Shown here one piece after another: positions 24,967 to 34,271 of a DNA stretch of 64,000 nt. The stretch's first letter is position 1. Each line of letters begins with the position of its first letter. A program made the translations under genes and the position numbers. Source of the DNA: Streptomyces lydicus (GTDB taxonomy: Bacteria > Actinomycetota > Actinomycetes > Streptomycetales > Streptomycetaceae); assembly GCF_001729485.1 (NCBI RefSeq), contig NZ_CP017157.1, positions 3,720,001 through 3,784,000 of the forward strand. The letters are read 5' to 3'. The notes below the pieces were generated by a model, which had not been told where the DNA came from, did no database searches, and worked only from the letters and a program-made list of their open reading frames with translations.

Positions 24967-26202
24967 TCACCCGCCGGCGGGCGGGCGGCGCTTGTTCCAG
25001 ACGTCGAAGCCGACCGCGGCGAGCAGCACAAGCCCCTTGATGACCTGCTGGTAGTCGGTGCCGATGCCGACCAGGGACATCCCGTTGTTGAGCACCCCGA
25101 GCACCAGGCCGCCGATCACCGCACCCATGACCGTGCCGACGCCGCCGCTCATGGACGCGCCGCCGATGAACGCGGCGGCGATCGCCTCCAGTTCGAAGTT
25201 CAGCCCGGCCTGCGGGGTGCCCGCGTTGAGCCGGGCCGCGTACACACAGCCGGCGAGGGCCGCCAGGACTCCCATGGCGACGAAGACGGTGAGGGTGACG
25301 CGCTTGTCCTTGACGCCGGACAGCTGCGCGGCCGCCTTGTTGCCGCCGAGGGCGTACACATGCCGTCCCACGACCGCGTTGCGCATCACATACCCCAGGA
25401 CGATCAGCAGGCCGCACATGATCAGCATCACCACGGGCACGCCGTGGAAGCTCGCCAGCGTCAGCGTGCAGGCCACGACAGCGGCCGTGAGCGCCCCGCA
25501 CTTCGCCGCCCACAGGCCCGTCGGCAGCACGTCGAGGTCGTGCGCCAGCTGCCGCTTGCGGTCCCGCCGTTCCCGCAGCAGCAGGAACGCGACGGCGCAC
25601 AGCCCGAGCACGAGCGTCGGGTTGTGGTACTGCGTGTAGGGGCCCATCTCCGGGATGAATCCCTTGGCCAGGTTCTGGAAGCCGTCCGGGAACGGCGCCA
25701 GCGACTGGCCCTCCAGGACGATCTGGGTCGCGCCCCGGAAGAGCAGCATGCCGGCCAGCGTCACGATGAACGAGGGGATTCCGAGGTAGGCGATGAAGAA
25801 GCCCTGCCAGGCGCCCGCCACCGCGCCGATCAGCAGCGACAGGAGGAGGGCCGGCACCCAGGGCACGTCGTACCGGACCGTCATCACCGCCGCCATGGCA
25901 CCGACGAAGGCGACGAGTGAGCCGACGGACAGGTCGATGTGGCCGGCGATGATGACGATCACCATGCCCATGGCCAGGATGAGGATGTAGCTGTTCTGCT
26001 GGATGAGGTTGGAGACGTTGTTCGGCAGCAGCAGCGTGCCGTCGGTCCAGATCTGGAACAGCACGACGAGGAAGGCCAGGGCGATGAGCATGCCGTACTG
26101 GCGCATGTTGGCCCGCACGCCGCGTACGAGCAGCGTCATCGCCGAGGTCACGGCGGGCGGCGCCTCGGGGGCGCCGGGGGGAGGAGTGGTCGTGGTGGTC
26201 AT
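24967..26202 (-). CDS. Sugar ABC transporter permease (XylH/MmsB-like)
   Basis: A 411-residue polytopic permease of the CUT2 class. About ten hydrophobic helices are visible; the conserved LILAMGMVIVIIAGHIDLSVGS region (split at about 74-95) and AIAAAFIGGASMSGGVGTVMGAVIGG (about 340-365) are the family signatures. The first ~20 residues are Thr/Pro-rich and cytoplasmic. The length beyond 400 residues, with a hydrophilic insertion near 205-230, matches the multiple-sugar/xylose subgroup rather than the ~330-residue ribose type. Last gene of the importer operon, nine bases after the ATPase. Works with the two genes upstream. Confidence 0.9.
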   Translation of the reverse strand: MTTTTTPPPGAPEAPPAVTSAMTLLVRGVRANMRQYGMLIALAFLVVLFQIWTDGTLLLPNNVSNLIQQNSYILILAMGMVIVIIAGHIDLSVGSLVAFVGAMAAVMTVRYDVPWVPALLLSLLIGAVAGAWQGFFIAYLGIPSFIVTLAGMLLFRGATQIVLEGQSLAPFPDGFQNLAKGFIPEMGPYTQYHNPTLVLGLCAVAFLLLRERRDRKRQLAHDLDVLPTGLWAAKCGALTAAVVACTLTLASFHGVPVVMLIMCGLLIVLGYVMRNAVVGRHVYALGGNKAAAQLSGVKDKRVTLTVFVAMGVLAALAGCVYAARLNAGTPQAGLNFELEAIAAAFIGGASMSGGVGTVMGAVIGGLVLGVLNNGMSLVGIGTDYQQVIKGLVLLAAVGFDVWNKRRPPAGG

Positions 26203-26211
26203 GGCGGGGCG

Positions 26212-27786
26212 TCAGCTCCAGTCTTCGGTCGGGTGCCGCCGGGTCATCTGGCGCATCAGGACTTCCTGGGTGGCCTCGGCGCGGGTGACCTCGGCGGTCA
26301 GCCGGCCCTCGGCCATGGTGTAGATGCGGTCGCACATCCCGAGCAGCTCCGGCAGCTCGGAGGAGATGAGCAGCACCGCCTTGCCCCGGGCCGCGAGCGC
26401 GTCGATCACGGCGTAGATCTCGTACTTGGCGCCGACGTCGATGCCACGCGTCGGCTCGTCGAGGATCAGCACCTGCGGGTCGGCGTGGATCCACTTGCTC
26501 AGCACGACCTTCTGCTGGTTGCCGCCCGACAGGCGCCCCACCTGCTCGAACACCGTGGGGGTCTTGATGTTCATGGAGGTGCGGTACCGCTCGGCGACGG
26601 CCCGTTCGTGGTGCTCGTCGACGACGCCGCGCCTCGTCATCCCGGGCAGCGAGGCCAGCGAGACATTGCGGTTGATGTTGTCGATGAGGTTGAGGCCGTA
26701 CCGCTTGCGGTCCTCGGTGACGTACGCGATGCCGGCCGCCACGGCCGCCGGTACGGTCTTCGTCTGCACCGTCCGCCCGTTCACGGCGACGGTCCCGGCC
26801 CGGTAGCTCCCGTACGACCGTCCGAACACCGACATGGCCAGCTCGGTGCGGCCCGCGCCCATGAGGCCCGCGATGCCGACGATCTCGCCGCGCCGCACGG
26901 TCAGTGACACGTCGTCGACGACGGTGCGCTGCGGGTCCACGGGGTGCCGCACCGTCCACCCGGACACCTCCAGCGCGAGGGTCTGCTCGCCCTCGTACGC
27001 GGTCCGCGCCGGGAAGCGGTGGTCGAGGTCGCGGCCGACCATGCCCCGGATGATCCGGTCCTCACTCAACTCGGCCTCGGCGCCCGGCCGTTCGCGTACC
27101 GGCAGGGTCTCGATGGACTGCCCGTCGCGCAGGATCGTCACCGCGTCCGCGATCTGCCGGATCTCGCCCAGCTTGTGCGAGATGAGGATCGAGGCGATGC
27201 CCTGCTCCCGCAGCTCCGCGATCAGCGCGAGGAGCGTGGCGCTGTCCTCGTCGTTCAGGGCGGCGGTCGGCTCGTCCAGGATCAGCAGCCGCACCTCCTT
27301 GGAGAGCGCCTTGGCGATCTCCACGAGCTGCTGCTTGCCGACGCCGATGTCCGCGACCGGCGTCTGCGGATTCTCCCGCAGACCCACCCGCTTCAGCAGC
27401 TTCGACGCGCGCCGCAGCGTCCCGTTCCAGTCGATGAAGCCACCCGCCGACGTCTGCTCGTTGCCGAGGAAGATGTTCTCCGCGATCGACAAGTGCGGGA
27501 CGAGCGCCAGCTCCTGATGGATGATCACGATGCCGCGCCGCTCACTGGCCCGGATGTCCTTGAAGGCGACGGGCTCCCCGTCGAAGAGGATCTCCCCGTC
27601 GTACGTCCCGTGCGCGTGCACCCCGCTCAGGACCTTCATCAGCGTCGACTTGCCGGCCCCGTTCTCGCCGCAGATCGCGTGGATCTCACCGGCCCGGACG
27701 CTGAGGGTGACGTCGGACAGGGCACGCACACCGGGAAAGGTCTTGGTGATGCCCCGCATCTCCAGGATGGGCCCGGGCGCACTCAC
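26212..27786 (-). CDS. Sugar ABC transporter ATPase, two NBDs (XylG/MmsA-like)
   Basis: A 524-residue fused double ATPase energising CUT2 sugar import. NBD1: Walker [10 protein letters not shown] (about 39-47), signature [14 protein letters not shown], Walker [15 protein letters not shown]2: degenerate P-loop [11 protein letters not shown] (about 310), [15 protein letters not shown] and [12 protein letters not shown]. The degenerate second P-loop is normal for this class. GTG start overlaps the stop of the binding-protein gene (GTGA), so expression is coupled. Confidence 0.93.
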   Translation of the reverse strand: MSAPGPILEMRGITKTFPGVRALSDVTLSVRAGEIHAICGENGAGKSTLMKVLSGVHAHGTYDGEILFDGEPVAFKDIRASERRGIVIIHQELALVPHLSIAENIFLGNEQTSAGGFIDWNGTLRRASKLLKRVGLRENPQTPVADIGVGKQQLVEIAKALSKEVRLLILDEPTAALNDEDSATLLALIAELREQGIASILISHKLGEIRQIADAVTILRDGQSIETLPVRERPGAEAELSEDRIIRGMVGRDLDHRFPARTAYEGEQTLALEVSGWTVRHPVDPQRTVVDDVSLTVRRGEIVGIAGLMGAGRTELAMSVFGRSYGSYRAGTVAVNGRTVQTKTVPAAVAAGIAYVTEDRKRYGLNLIDNINRNVSLASLPGMTRRGVVDEHHERAVAERYRTSMNIKTPTVFEQVGRLSGGNQQKVVLSKWIHADPQVLILDEPTRGIDVGAKYEIYAVIDALAARGKAVLLISSELPELLGMCDRIYTMAEGRLTAEVTRAEATQEVLMRQMTRRHPTEDWS

Positions 27787-28886
27787 TTCAGCTGTCCCGC
27801 CGTGAAGTACCCCTCGTCCACGAGGAGACGCGTATTGGACCTGTCGACGCTGACCGGCTTCAGCAGAAAGGACGGCACGGTCTTCTTGCCGTTGGCGTAG
27901 TCGGTGGTGTTGTTGACCTTCGGCTTGCGGCCGTGGAGCACGGCGTCGCCCATCGACACCGCCTCGGCGGCCAGCTTGCGGGTGTCCTTGAAGACGGTCT
28001 GCGTCTGCTCGCCCCGGATGATGGACTTCACCGAGGCCAGTTCGGCGTCCTGCCCGGTGACGACCGGCAGGTCCCCGGCGTGGTAACCGGCGCTCTTCAG
28101 CGCGGAGATGATCCCGATCGACATGCCGTCGTACGGCGACAGCACCGCGTCGACCTTCTGGTCGCCGTAGCTCTTGCTGATGAGGTCGTCCATGCGCTTC
28201 TGCGCGATGCCGCCGTTCCAGTCCTGCGTGGTCGCCTGGTTCATCTTCGTCTGCTTGCTGCGCACGACGAGCTGACCGGAGTCGAAGTAGGGCCCCAGGA
28301 CCTTCATGGCCCCGCTCCAGAAGTACTTCGTGTTGTTGTCGTTGGGCGATCCGGCGAACAGCTCGATGTTGTAGTGCTCGTCCGCGTCCCGGTCGGGCTT
28401 CCCGAGTTTCAACCGGTCGAGGATGTACTGCCCTTGGAGGCGGCCGACCTTCTCGTTGTCGAAGGACGCGTAGTAGTCGACGTACGGCGTGCCGAGGATG
28501 AGCCGGTCGTAGGAGATCACGTGGATGCCCGCGTCGTGTGCGCGCTGGAGGACCTCGGTGAGCGCGGAGCCGTTGATCGCCGCGATCACGAGCAGCCGGT
28601 CCCCCTTGGCGATCATGTTCTCGATCTGGGCGACCTGGTTCTCCACCTTGTCGTCACCGTACTGCAGATCGGTCCGGTAGCCGGCCCTGCGGAACTGCTC
28701 GGCCATGTTCCTGCCGTCGGCGATCCAGCGTTCCGACGACTTGGTGGGCATGGCGAGGCCGATGGTGCCGCCCTTGCCGGCCTCGGGCCGGTAGCGGCTG
28801 CCGCCCCTGGCCTCCTGGCCGCAGGCGGTGAGCGAGAGGACGAGCAGGGCGGCGCTCGCCGTGACGAGGGAGGTGCGCAGGCGCAT
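27783..28886 (-). CDS. Sugar-binding lipoprotein (ChvE/XylF-like)
   Basis: A 367-residue periplasmic-binding-protein-fold lipoprotein that captures a monosaccharide for the ABC importer. The signal peptide ends at a lipobox LTAC with Cys22. [40 protein letters not shown] and [20 protein letters not shown] match the ChvE/xylose-binding subgroup, which binds xylose, galactose, arabinose or glucose. First importer gene after the U32-like gene, three bases away. The neighbouring lactonase and dehydratase favour a sugar that is oxidised without phosphorylation. Confidence 0.9.
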   Translation of the reverse strand: MRLRTSLVTASAALLVLSLTACGQEARGGSRYRPEAGKGGTIGLAMPTKSSERWIADGRNMAEQFRRAGYRTDLQYGDDKVENQVAQIENMIAKGDRLLVIAAINGSALTEVLQRAHDAGIHVISYDRLILGTPYVDYYASFDNEKVGRLQGQYILDRLKLGKPDRDADEHYNIELFAGSPNDNNTKYFWSGAMKVLGPYFDSGQLVVRSKQTKMNQATTQDWNGGIAQKRMDDLISKSYGDQKVDAVLSPYDGMSIGIISALKSAGYHAGDLPVVTGQDAELASVKSIIRGEQTQTVFKDTRKLAAEAVSMGDAVLHGRKPKVNNTTDYANGKKTVPSFLLKPVSVDRSNTRLLVDEGYFTAGQLK

Positions 28887-28889
28887 GGG

Positions 28890-29861
28890 TCAGTCCCCTT
28901 CCGGGACGGGGAAGCGGTGCAGCTCGCCGGGCAGACGGGCGCCCAGCGGCGACATGCCGCCGTCCGCACCGTGCCGGGCCAGCAGATCGAGGACGAGGCG
29001 CCCGCGCCGGACCCGTTCCCGGGCGGTGGCGAGGGTGTGCTCGCGCAGATGGGCGCCGTAGGGATAGATGCCGGGCGACTTGCTCAGGCCGAACTTCAGG
29101 TACAGCGGGGCGCCGCGCCGGATCAGCTCGGCCGTCTCGTACATCCGCACGTAGCCGCCGAGGTCGTCGGGCGCCTCGATGTACAGGTCCATGGGGGCGC
29201 GGCTGACCCGGCGGATCTCGGTGAGGTGGTCGGGGGTGAGGTCGGAGGGGACGTTGAGGGAGTCGGCGCCGAGGCGCTCGTACACGGCGAACGCGGCGGG
29301 GTTGACCGGCCCGGAGAGCGCGGACAGCTTGACGGTGGTATCGGCGGGCAGCAGCCCGGCGGCGCGCAGCCGGTGCAGGCTCCACAGCACCCCCTCGTCC
29401 GCCACCAGCAGGCAGCGCACCCCCAACTCGGCGGCGCGCAGGGCGTCTTCGACGCAGCCGGCGAGGGCGTCGTGGCCGCGGGCGCGCAGGCCCGCGCCGC
29501 CGGAGTCGGTGCGGGTGGAGCCGCCGATGTCCCAGGTGCCGCGCGGGCCGGTGAACAGGCACAGCTCGACGGCGCGTGCGGCGCACGCCTCGACCATCTC
29601 GGTGATCTCGTCGTCGGTGAGCATCCACACGCCGCTGCCCTGGCTGATCCGGTGGACCGGCAGATCGAGGCGCGCGCTCTCCTTGAGTACGACGGCCAGG
29701 GCCTCCGGGCCCTCCACCGAGGGGATCTCGGTGCGCCAGGTCCCGCCGTCGGGGAAGGCGTGCGGTGAGGCGTCGGCGGGATCGAGCGGGGGAGCGGGGA
29801 GGCCGAGGCGGGCGAGGGCGCCGGCGCCGGGGCGACGGGGTTCTGACGGGAGGAGGGTCAC
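28890..29861 (-). CDS. U32-like (peptidase U32/UbiU-fold) protein
   Basis: A 323-residue TIM-barrel-like protein resembling the N-terminal part of peptidase family U32. Visible are HRISQGSGVWMLTDDEITEMV split at about 75-95, GTWDIGGS, CLLVADEGVLW, KLSALSGPVNP and YLKFGLSKSPGIYPYG. No Cys cluster for an iron-sulfur centre of UbiU type is seen. The GTG at 29861 has GGGAG four bases upstream, which decides it over a longer in-frame reading with poor composition. It heads the importer operon, and I recall such genes beside ChvE-like systems in actinobacteria. The function is unknown; neither proteolysis nor hydroxylation should be assumed. Confidence 0.65.
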   Translation of the reverse strand: MTLLPSEPRRPGAGALARLGLPAPPLDPADASPHAFPDGGTWRTEIPSVEGPEALAVVLKESARLDLPVHRISQGSGVWMLTDDEITEMVEACAARAVELCLFTGPRGTWDIGGSTRTDSGGAGLRARGHDALAGCVEDALRAAELGVRCLLVADEGVLWSLHRLRAAGLLPADTTVKLSALSGPVNPAAFAVYERLGADSLNVPSDLTPDHLTEIRRVSRAPMDLYIEAPDDLGGYVRMYETAELIRRGAPLYLKFGLSKSPGIYPYGAHLREHTLATARERVRRGRLVLDLLARHGADGGMSPLGARLPGELHRFPVPEGD

Positions 29862-29960
29862 GGAACTCCCTTGTTCGGTATGTCGGACGACGTTCGACGT
29901 ATGGAGCGTGGTCGGGTGCCGGGAACGGCCGTGCGCGGGTGGTGCGGTACGGAGGGCGGA

Positions 29961-30002
29961 GTACGGCGGCACGGGGGTGGGCGCCTCCCCGTACCGCCGT
30001 AC
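29961..30002 (-). terminator. Strong hairpin after the dehydrogenase gene
   Basis: GTACGGCGGCACGGGG pairs with CCCCGTACCGCCGTAC (one mismatch in 16) around a ten-base loop, three bases after the stop. It separates the dehydratase/dehydrogenase operon from the importer operon, whose promoter must therefore lie at about 29862-29960. Confidence 0.75.
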
Positions 30003-30005
30003 GTC

Positions 30006-31037
30006 TCAGGGGCGCAGCAGCACCTTTCCGGTTCCCGGGTCGCCGGCGCCGACCAGCGCGACGGCCTCGGCGAACCGCTCCAGCGGGTACTCGTGCGTGA
30101 TGAGCGGCGCCGGGTCGAGCAGCCCCAGGCCGAAGGCGCGCACCGCGTACGCCCAGGCCGATGACGGCGCCCCGAAGATGGAGCGGATCTCCAGCTGGCT
30201 GAGCGACAGGTGCACCGGATCGATCCCGGCCGCGCCCGGCGTGAACATCCCGGTGAGCACCACCCGGCCGCCCCGGCGGGCCAGCAGGCACGACGAGGCC
30301 GCCGTGGCGGGCGCTCCCGCGGTCTCCACCACCAGGTCGAAGCGGCCGTGCAGCTGCTCGGCCTGCTCCGGGGTGCACACCGCGGTCGCGTCGAACCGCC
30401 GCGCCTGCGCGGCCCGCGCGGTCCGCGGATCGATCACCACGAGTTCGGCGGGCTCCGCCGCGGCGAGCAGCTGCACCGCGAGCAGCCCCAGCGTGCCGGC
30501 ACCCACCACCGCGATCCGCTCGCCGGGCCGCGGCCGCCCCGCCCGCACGGCCGCGGCGACCACCGCGGCGGGTTCCAGCAGTGCGGCGGCCCGCAGATCG
30601 GCGTCGTCGGGCAGCGGGTGCAGCAGCCGTGCGGGCACGATGACGTGGTCGGCGAACCCGCCCGGCTCGGTGAACCCGGTTTCGGCGTACCCGTCGGTGC
30701 ACAGGCTGGTCTCACCCGAGCGGCAGCGCTCACAACTCCCGCACGCCCGGAACCCCTCGGCCACCGCCTTGCGCCCCACGAGCGCCGGATCGACCCCGGC
30801 GCCGACCGCTGCCACCGTGCCGGACCACTCGTGCCCGGGGACGACCGGGTAGCGGACGTACGCGGCATCCCGCCGGCCGTCGTACACCTCGCGGTCGCTC
30901 ATGCAGAGTCCGGCCGCGGCCACCCGCACCAGCGCCTCGCCGGCCCCGGGCTCGGGTGCCGCGCCGTACGTCAGCCGGTGCTGCCCGGGCCGCTCGACGA
31001 CGAGCGAGCGGCTGACCTCGGTGGCGGTCCGGCTCAT
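30006..31037 (-). CDS. Zinc-dependent medium-chain dehydrogenase
   Basis: A 343-residue MDR-family NAD(P)-dependent dehydrogenase, likely oxidising a sugar or polyol hydroxyl. The catalytic zinc site is CMSDREVYDG (Cys about 43) and GHEWSG; the structural zinc site is the four-Cys lobe CGSCERCRSGETSLC (about 100-114). The Rossmann fold has VVGAGTLGLLAVQLL. ATG at 31037 overlaps the dehydratase stop (ATGA). With the lactonase and dehydratase nearby it could supply the first oxidation step of a non-phosphorylative sugar pathway, although a sugar-acid or ketose reductase role is also possible. Confidence 0.85.
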   Translation of the reverse strand: MSRTATEVSRSLVVERPGQHRLTYGAAPEPGAGEALVRVAAAGLCMSDREVYDGRRDAAYVRYPVVPGHEWSGTVAAVGAGVDPALVGRKAVAEGFRACGSCERCRSGETSLCTDGYAETGFTEPGGFADHVIVPARLLHPLPDDADLRAAALLEPAAVVAAAVRAGRPRPGERIAVVGAGTLGLLAVQLLAAAEPAELVVIDPRTARAAQARRFDATAVCTPEQAEQLHGRFDLVVETAGAPATAASSCLLARRGGRVVLTGMFTPGAAGIDPVHLSLSQLEIRSIFGAPSSAWAYAVRAFGLGLLDPAPLITHEYPLERFAEAVALVGAGDPGTGKVLLRP

Positions 31038-32188
31038 CGCGGCCGCCTCTGCTCCCAGCCCTCGGCCCACAGGTCGAACCGGGCCTGCGTCTGCGGGAAT
31101 TCGGCCGCGGCGTCCGCGTCGAACTCGACACCGAGACCGGGCGCCTGCGACACGGTGAAGCAGCCGGTCCCCGGGTCGACCTGCGGGGCGCCGCGCACCA
31201 CCTTGGTGATCTCGGCGTCCGCGAAGTCGTTGAAGTGCTCCAGAACCTTGAAATTCGGTGTGCAGGCGGCGAGTTGGAGGGATGCCGCGGTCAGCACCGA
31301 GCCGCCGACATTGTGCGGCGCCACCAGTACGTAGTGGGTCTCGGCGGTCGCGGCGAGCTTGCGGGCCTCCAGGATGCCGCCGATGTGGCCGAGGTCGGGC
31401 TGGATGATGTCGGCGGCCTGCGTCTCGAACAGCTCACGGAACTCGATGCGGTCGTGGATGCGCTCACCGGTGGCCACCGGCAGGTCCACCTTGTCCGCGA
31501 CCTTCTTCAGGGCCTTGAGGTTCTCCGGCGGCACCGGCTCCTCCAGCCAGGCGGGCCGGAAGGGGGCGAGTTCGCGGGCCAGCCGCACCGCGGTGGCCGG
31601 ACTGAACCGGCCGTGCATCTCCAGCATCAGTTCGGTGTCCGGGCCGATGGCGTCCCGCACCGCCTCGATCAGCGACACGGCGTACCGCGTCCGTTCGTGA
31701 TCCAGTTCGTGGTGCCCGGTCCCGAACGGGTCGATCTTCAAGGCCCGGTAGCCGCGCGCCATGACCTCCTGCGCCGCCTTGTGGTACGCCTCCGGGGTGC
31801 GCTCGGTGGTGTACCAGCCGTTGGCGTACGCCGGGACGCGGTCGGTGACGCGCCCGCCGAGCAGCTGCCACACCGGAACGCCCAGCGCCTTGCCCTTGAT
31901 GTCCCAACAGGCCATCTCGACGCAGGCGATGCCGGACATCACGATCTCGCCGGCCCGCCCGTAGTCCCCGTACTTCATCCGGCGGACCAGGTCCTCGACC
32001 GCGAACGGGTCGGATCCGCGGAGGTGATTGACCTCCGCCTCGCGCAGATAGCCGAGCAGCGCGTCGGTCCGGCCGAGCATTCTGGTCTCGCCGACCCCCG
32101 TGAGGCCCTCGTCGGTGTGGACGCGCACATATGTGAGGTTGCGCCAGGGGGTTCCGACGACATGTGTGCTGATTTCCGTGATGCGCAC
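31034..32188 (-). CDS. Enolase-superfamily sugar acid dehydratase (DgoD-like)
   Basis: A 384-residue mandelate racemase/galactonate dehydratase-type enzyme that would convert an aldonate to a 2-keto-3-deoxy acid. The N-terminal capping domain (about 1-120) precedes the barrel. The barrel holds ALKIDPFG (Lys151), LEMHGRF (Glu190, His192), LEEPVPPEN (Glu216), ATGERIH (Glu242) and VAPHN (His292). Glu190 stands where galactonate dehydratase has the first metal Asp. The GTG at 32188 with GGGGGC upstream is preferred to a longer in-frame ATG that would run into the operator region. First gene of its operon and divergent from IclR. The exact aldonate is not predictable. Confidence 0.83.
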   Translation of the reverse strand: MRITEISTHVVGTPWRNLTYVRVHTDEGLTGVGETRMLGRTDALLGYLREAEVNHLRGSDPFAVEDLVRRMKYGDYGRAGEIVMSGIACVEMACWDIKGKALGVPVWQLLGGRVTDRVPAYANGWYTTERTPEAYHKAAQEVMARGYRALKIDPFGTGHHELDHERTRYAVSLIEAVRDAIGPDTELMLEMHGRFSPATAVRLARELAPFRPAWLEEPVPPENLKALKKVADKVDLPVATGERIHDRIEFRELFETQAADIIQPDLGHIGGILEARKLAATAETHYVLVAPHNVGGSVLTAASLQLAACTPNFKVLEHFNDFADAEITKVVRGAPQVDPGTGCFTVSQAPGLGVEFDADAAAEFPQTQARFDLWAEGWEQRRPR

Positions 32189-32206
32189 GGCAGTTGCCCC
32201 CAGAGT

Positions 32207-32235
32207 CGTTCGAAATTTCGTCACCCGTTCGAAAT
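32207..32235. promoter_or_regulatory. Direct-repeat operator beside the dehydratase start
   Basis: CGTTCGAAAT occurs twice, at 32207 and 32226, on one face of the helix (19-base period). The first copy runs into the perfect palindrome CGAAATTTCG at 32211-32220. Likely an IclR-type binding site controlling the dehydratase operon. Confidence 0.6.
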
Positions 32236-32339
32236 GGTGGCGTGACCGTAGTCAGGCCCCGCCGGGGGTGTCAATGGGTCACGCGGCGGCCAGGTCCCGC
32301 AGCGCCATTGCCCGGCGAACTGACCTGTGCGTAGCCTGT

Positions 32340-32374
32340 GTTCGGGATACCGGGCAATGCCCGGGTTGTCGAAC
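32340..32374. promoter_or_regulatory. 35-bp dyad just upstream of the IclR gene
   Basis: GTTCG-5-CCGGGC-AAT-GCCCGG-5-CGAAC, exactly symmetric about 32357, ends 20 bases before the IclR start codon. The outer GTTCG/CGAAC matches the motif in the 32207 site. Consistent with autoregulation. Confidence 0.6.
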
Positions 32375-32393
32375 GCAAGGGGTGGTGAGGCAC

Positions 32394-33170
32394 ATGGGAC
32401 GTCTGGTCCCCGCGGTGACCAGGGCGCTGGACATCCTGGAGCTGTTCCTGGAGGGCGACGGCACCCTCTCCGCACCCGAGATCACCCGCAAGACGCAGCT
32501 GCCGCGCACCACCGTGCACGAGCTGGTCACCACCCTCGCCGCCCGTTCCTACCTGGTGCCGGTGCCCGGACAGTCCGGCCGGTACCGCCTCGGCGTGCGC
32601 ACCTACCAGCTCGGCAGCCGGTACGCCGAACAGCTCGACCTCGCCGCCGAGGGCCAGCAGGTTGCCCGGGAGGTCGCGGAGACCTGCGACGAGACCGTGC
32701 ACGTCGCGATCCTGGAGGACCTCGACGTCATCTACATCGCCAAGGTCGACTCCGTCCACGCCGTCCGCATGGTCTCCGCCGCCGGCCGTCGCCTCCCCGC
32801 ACACTGCACCTCCGTCGGCAAGATGCTGCTCGCCGCGCTGCCCGCCGACGAACTGGACACCCGCATCGAGGAGGCGGGCGAACTGGTCGCCATGACGCAC
32901 GACAGCATCACCGACCCCGAGGCACTGCGCTCCGCCCTCGCGGCGGTCCGCGAGCGCGGCATCGCCGTCGAGCACCGCGAGTCCAACCCGGACGTGAGCT
33001 GTGTGGCCGCACCGGTGCGTGACGGTACGGGCCGGGTCGTCGCCGCCCTGTCCATCTCCGTACCCATGATCCGCTGGAACGAGGAGCGCGAGGCCGAACT
33101 CGCGGAGCTGGCCGCCAAGGGGGCGAGCGAGCTGTCCGTACGCCTGGGGCACCGCGGCGGCGTCCGGTGA
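32394..33170 (+). CDS. IclR family transcriptional regulator
   Basis: A 258-residue regulator. The N-terminal winged helix has ALDILELFLEGDGTLSAPEI and TQLPRTTVHELVTTLAARSYL (about 28-48). The C-terminal effector domain shows CDETVHVAILEDLDVIYIAKV, LPAHCTSVGKMLLAALP and GIAVEHRESNPDVSCVAAPVRD, all standard. ATG at 32394 with GGTGAGG upstream. Its stop overlaps the lactonase start, so repressor and lactonase share an mRNA and the regulator probably responds to the pathway's lactone, aldonate or keto-deoxy acid. Divergent from the dehydratase operon. Confidence 0.92.
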   Translation: MGRLVPAVTRALDILELFLEGDGTLSAPEITRKTQLPRTTVHELVTTLAARSYLVPVPGQSGRYRLGVRTYQLGSRYAEQLDLAAEGQQVAREVAETCDETVHVAILEDLDVIYIAKVDSVHAVRMVSAAGRRLPAHCTSVGKMLLAALPADELDTRIEEAGELVAMTHDSITDPEALRSALAAVRERGIAVEHRESNPDVSCVAAPVRDGTGRVVAALSISVPMIRWNEEREAELAELAAKGASELSVRLGHRGGVR

Positions 33171-34009
33171 GGGCCGAGGTCGCGGTGCACACGCCGGCGA
33201 GTCTCGGCGAGGGCCCCACCTGGGACCCGGCGACCGGCCGGCTGATCTGGGTGGACATCCTCGGCTCGCGCGTCCACGGCTACGATCCGGCGACCGGGCG
33301 GCGCACGGTGACGGCCACCGAACAACACGTCGGCGCGGCGAAGCCGCGGGCGGCCGGCGGCCTGGTGGTCAACCTGCGGGACGGAGTCGGCTGCTACGAC
33401 GCCGACGGCGCGTTCTCCTGGCTCCTGCGCGACCCCGTCCCCGGCCGCCGCGGCAACGACGCCGCCGTCGCCCCCGACGGCTCGCTGTGGGCGGGCACCA
33501 TGCGTGACGACGAGGCGGCGGGCGGCGGCACCCTGACCCGCGTCAGCCCCGACGGCACGGCGCAGACGATCTTCCCGTCCGTCGCCGTCAGCAACGGCAT
33601 CGGCTGGAGCCCGGACGGCACCCTCGTCTACTACGTCGATTCGCCGACCCGCCGGATCGACGTCTGCCGCATGAACGGCCAACTCCCCGTCGGACGGCGC
33701 CCTTTCGCGGTCATCGAGCCCGGCGCCGGCTTCCCGGACGGCTTGACCGTCGACGCCGACGGCTGCGTCTGGGTCGCCCTGTGGGACGGTGGCGGGATCC
33801 GCCGCTACACCCCGCGCGGCGACCTGGACCGCGCCCTCCCGCTCCCGGTGCCCCGCCCCACCGCGTGCTGCTTCGGCGGCCCCGGCCTGCGCGACCTCTA
33901 CGTCACCACGGCCCGCACCGGCCTGTCCCGCCCCCACCCGCTGGCGGGCTCGCTCCTGGTGCTGCCGGACGCCGGCCAGGGCCTGCCGGGTGTGGCCTAC
34001 GCGGGCTGA
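33167..34009 (+). CDS. SMP-30/gluconolactonase family lactonase
   Basis: A 280-residue six-bladed beta-propeller lactonase that opens aldonolactones. Divalent metal ligands are expected in SLGEGPTWD (Glu), VSNGIGWSPDG (Asn) and GFPDGLTVDADG (Asp), all present; RRGNDAAVAPDGSLWAGTM is also typical. The GTG start overlaps the IclR stop (GTGA). With the zinc dehydrogenase and the dehydratase it gives a dehydrogenase-lactonase-dehydratase series; no keto-deoxy aldolase or semialdehyde dehydrogenase is in the window. Confidence 0.88.
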   Translation: MRAEVAVHTPASLGEGPTWDPATGRLIWVDILGSRVHGYDPATGRRTVTATEQHVGAAKPRAAGGLVVNLRDGVGCYDADGAFSWLLRDPVPGRRGNDAAVAPDGSLWAGTMRDDEAAGGGTLTRVSPDGTAQTIFPSVAVSNGIGWSPDGTLVYYVDSPTRRIDVCRMNGQLPVGRRPFAVIEPGAGFPDGLTVDADGCVWVALWDGGGIRRYTPRGDLDRALPLPVPRPTACCFGGPGLRDLYVTTARTGLSRPHPLAGSLLVLPDAGQGLPGVAYAG

Positions 34010-34271
34010 CGCAGCGCGTCGCGAGACCCCTCGTGAGCGCATGACCACCGGGGCGGACACCCGGCCGCGGCCCTCCTCGACCACGGGCCCGGCTCGTCCG
34101 CTTACCACACGTCCGGCGCTTTCGCTCCCGTTTTCGACCCAGATCGAATGGATGGTGCGCCTACGGCATCTCGTGCCACATTCCTGTCGCGACAGCGGTG
34201 CGGCCCCCACGCCGCCTACGGACGGGGACCCGTACCGCATGTCACGCCACCGGACCACAAGGGGGAACACC

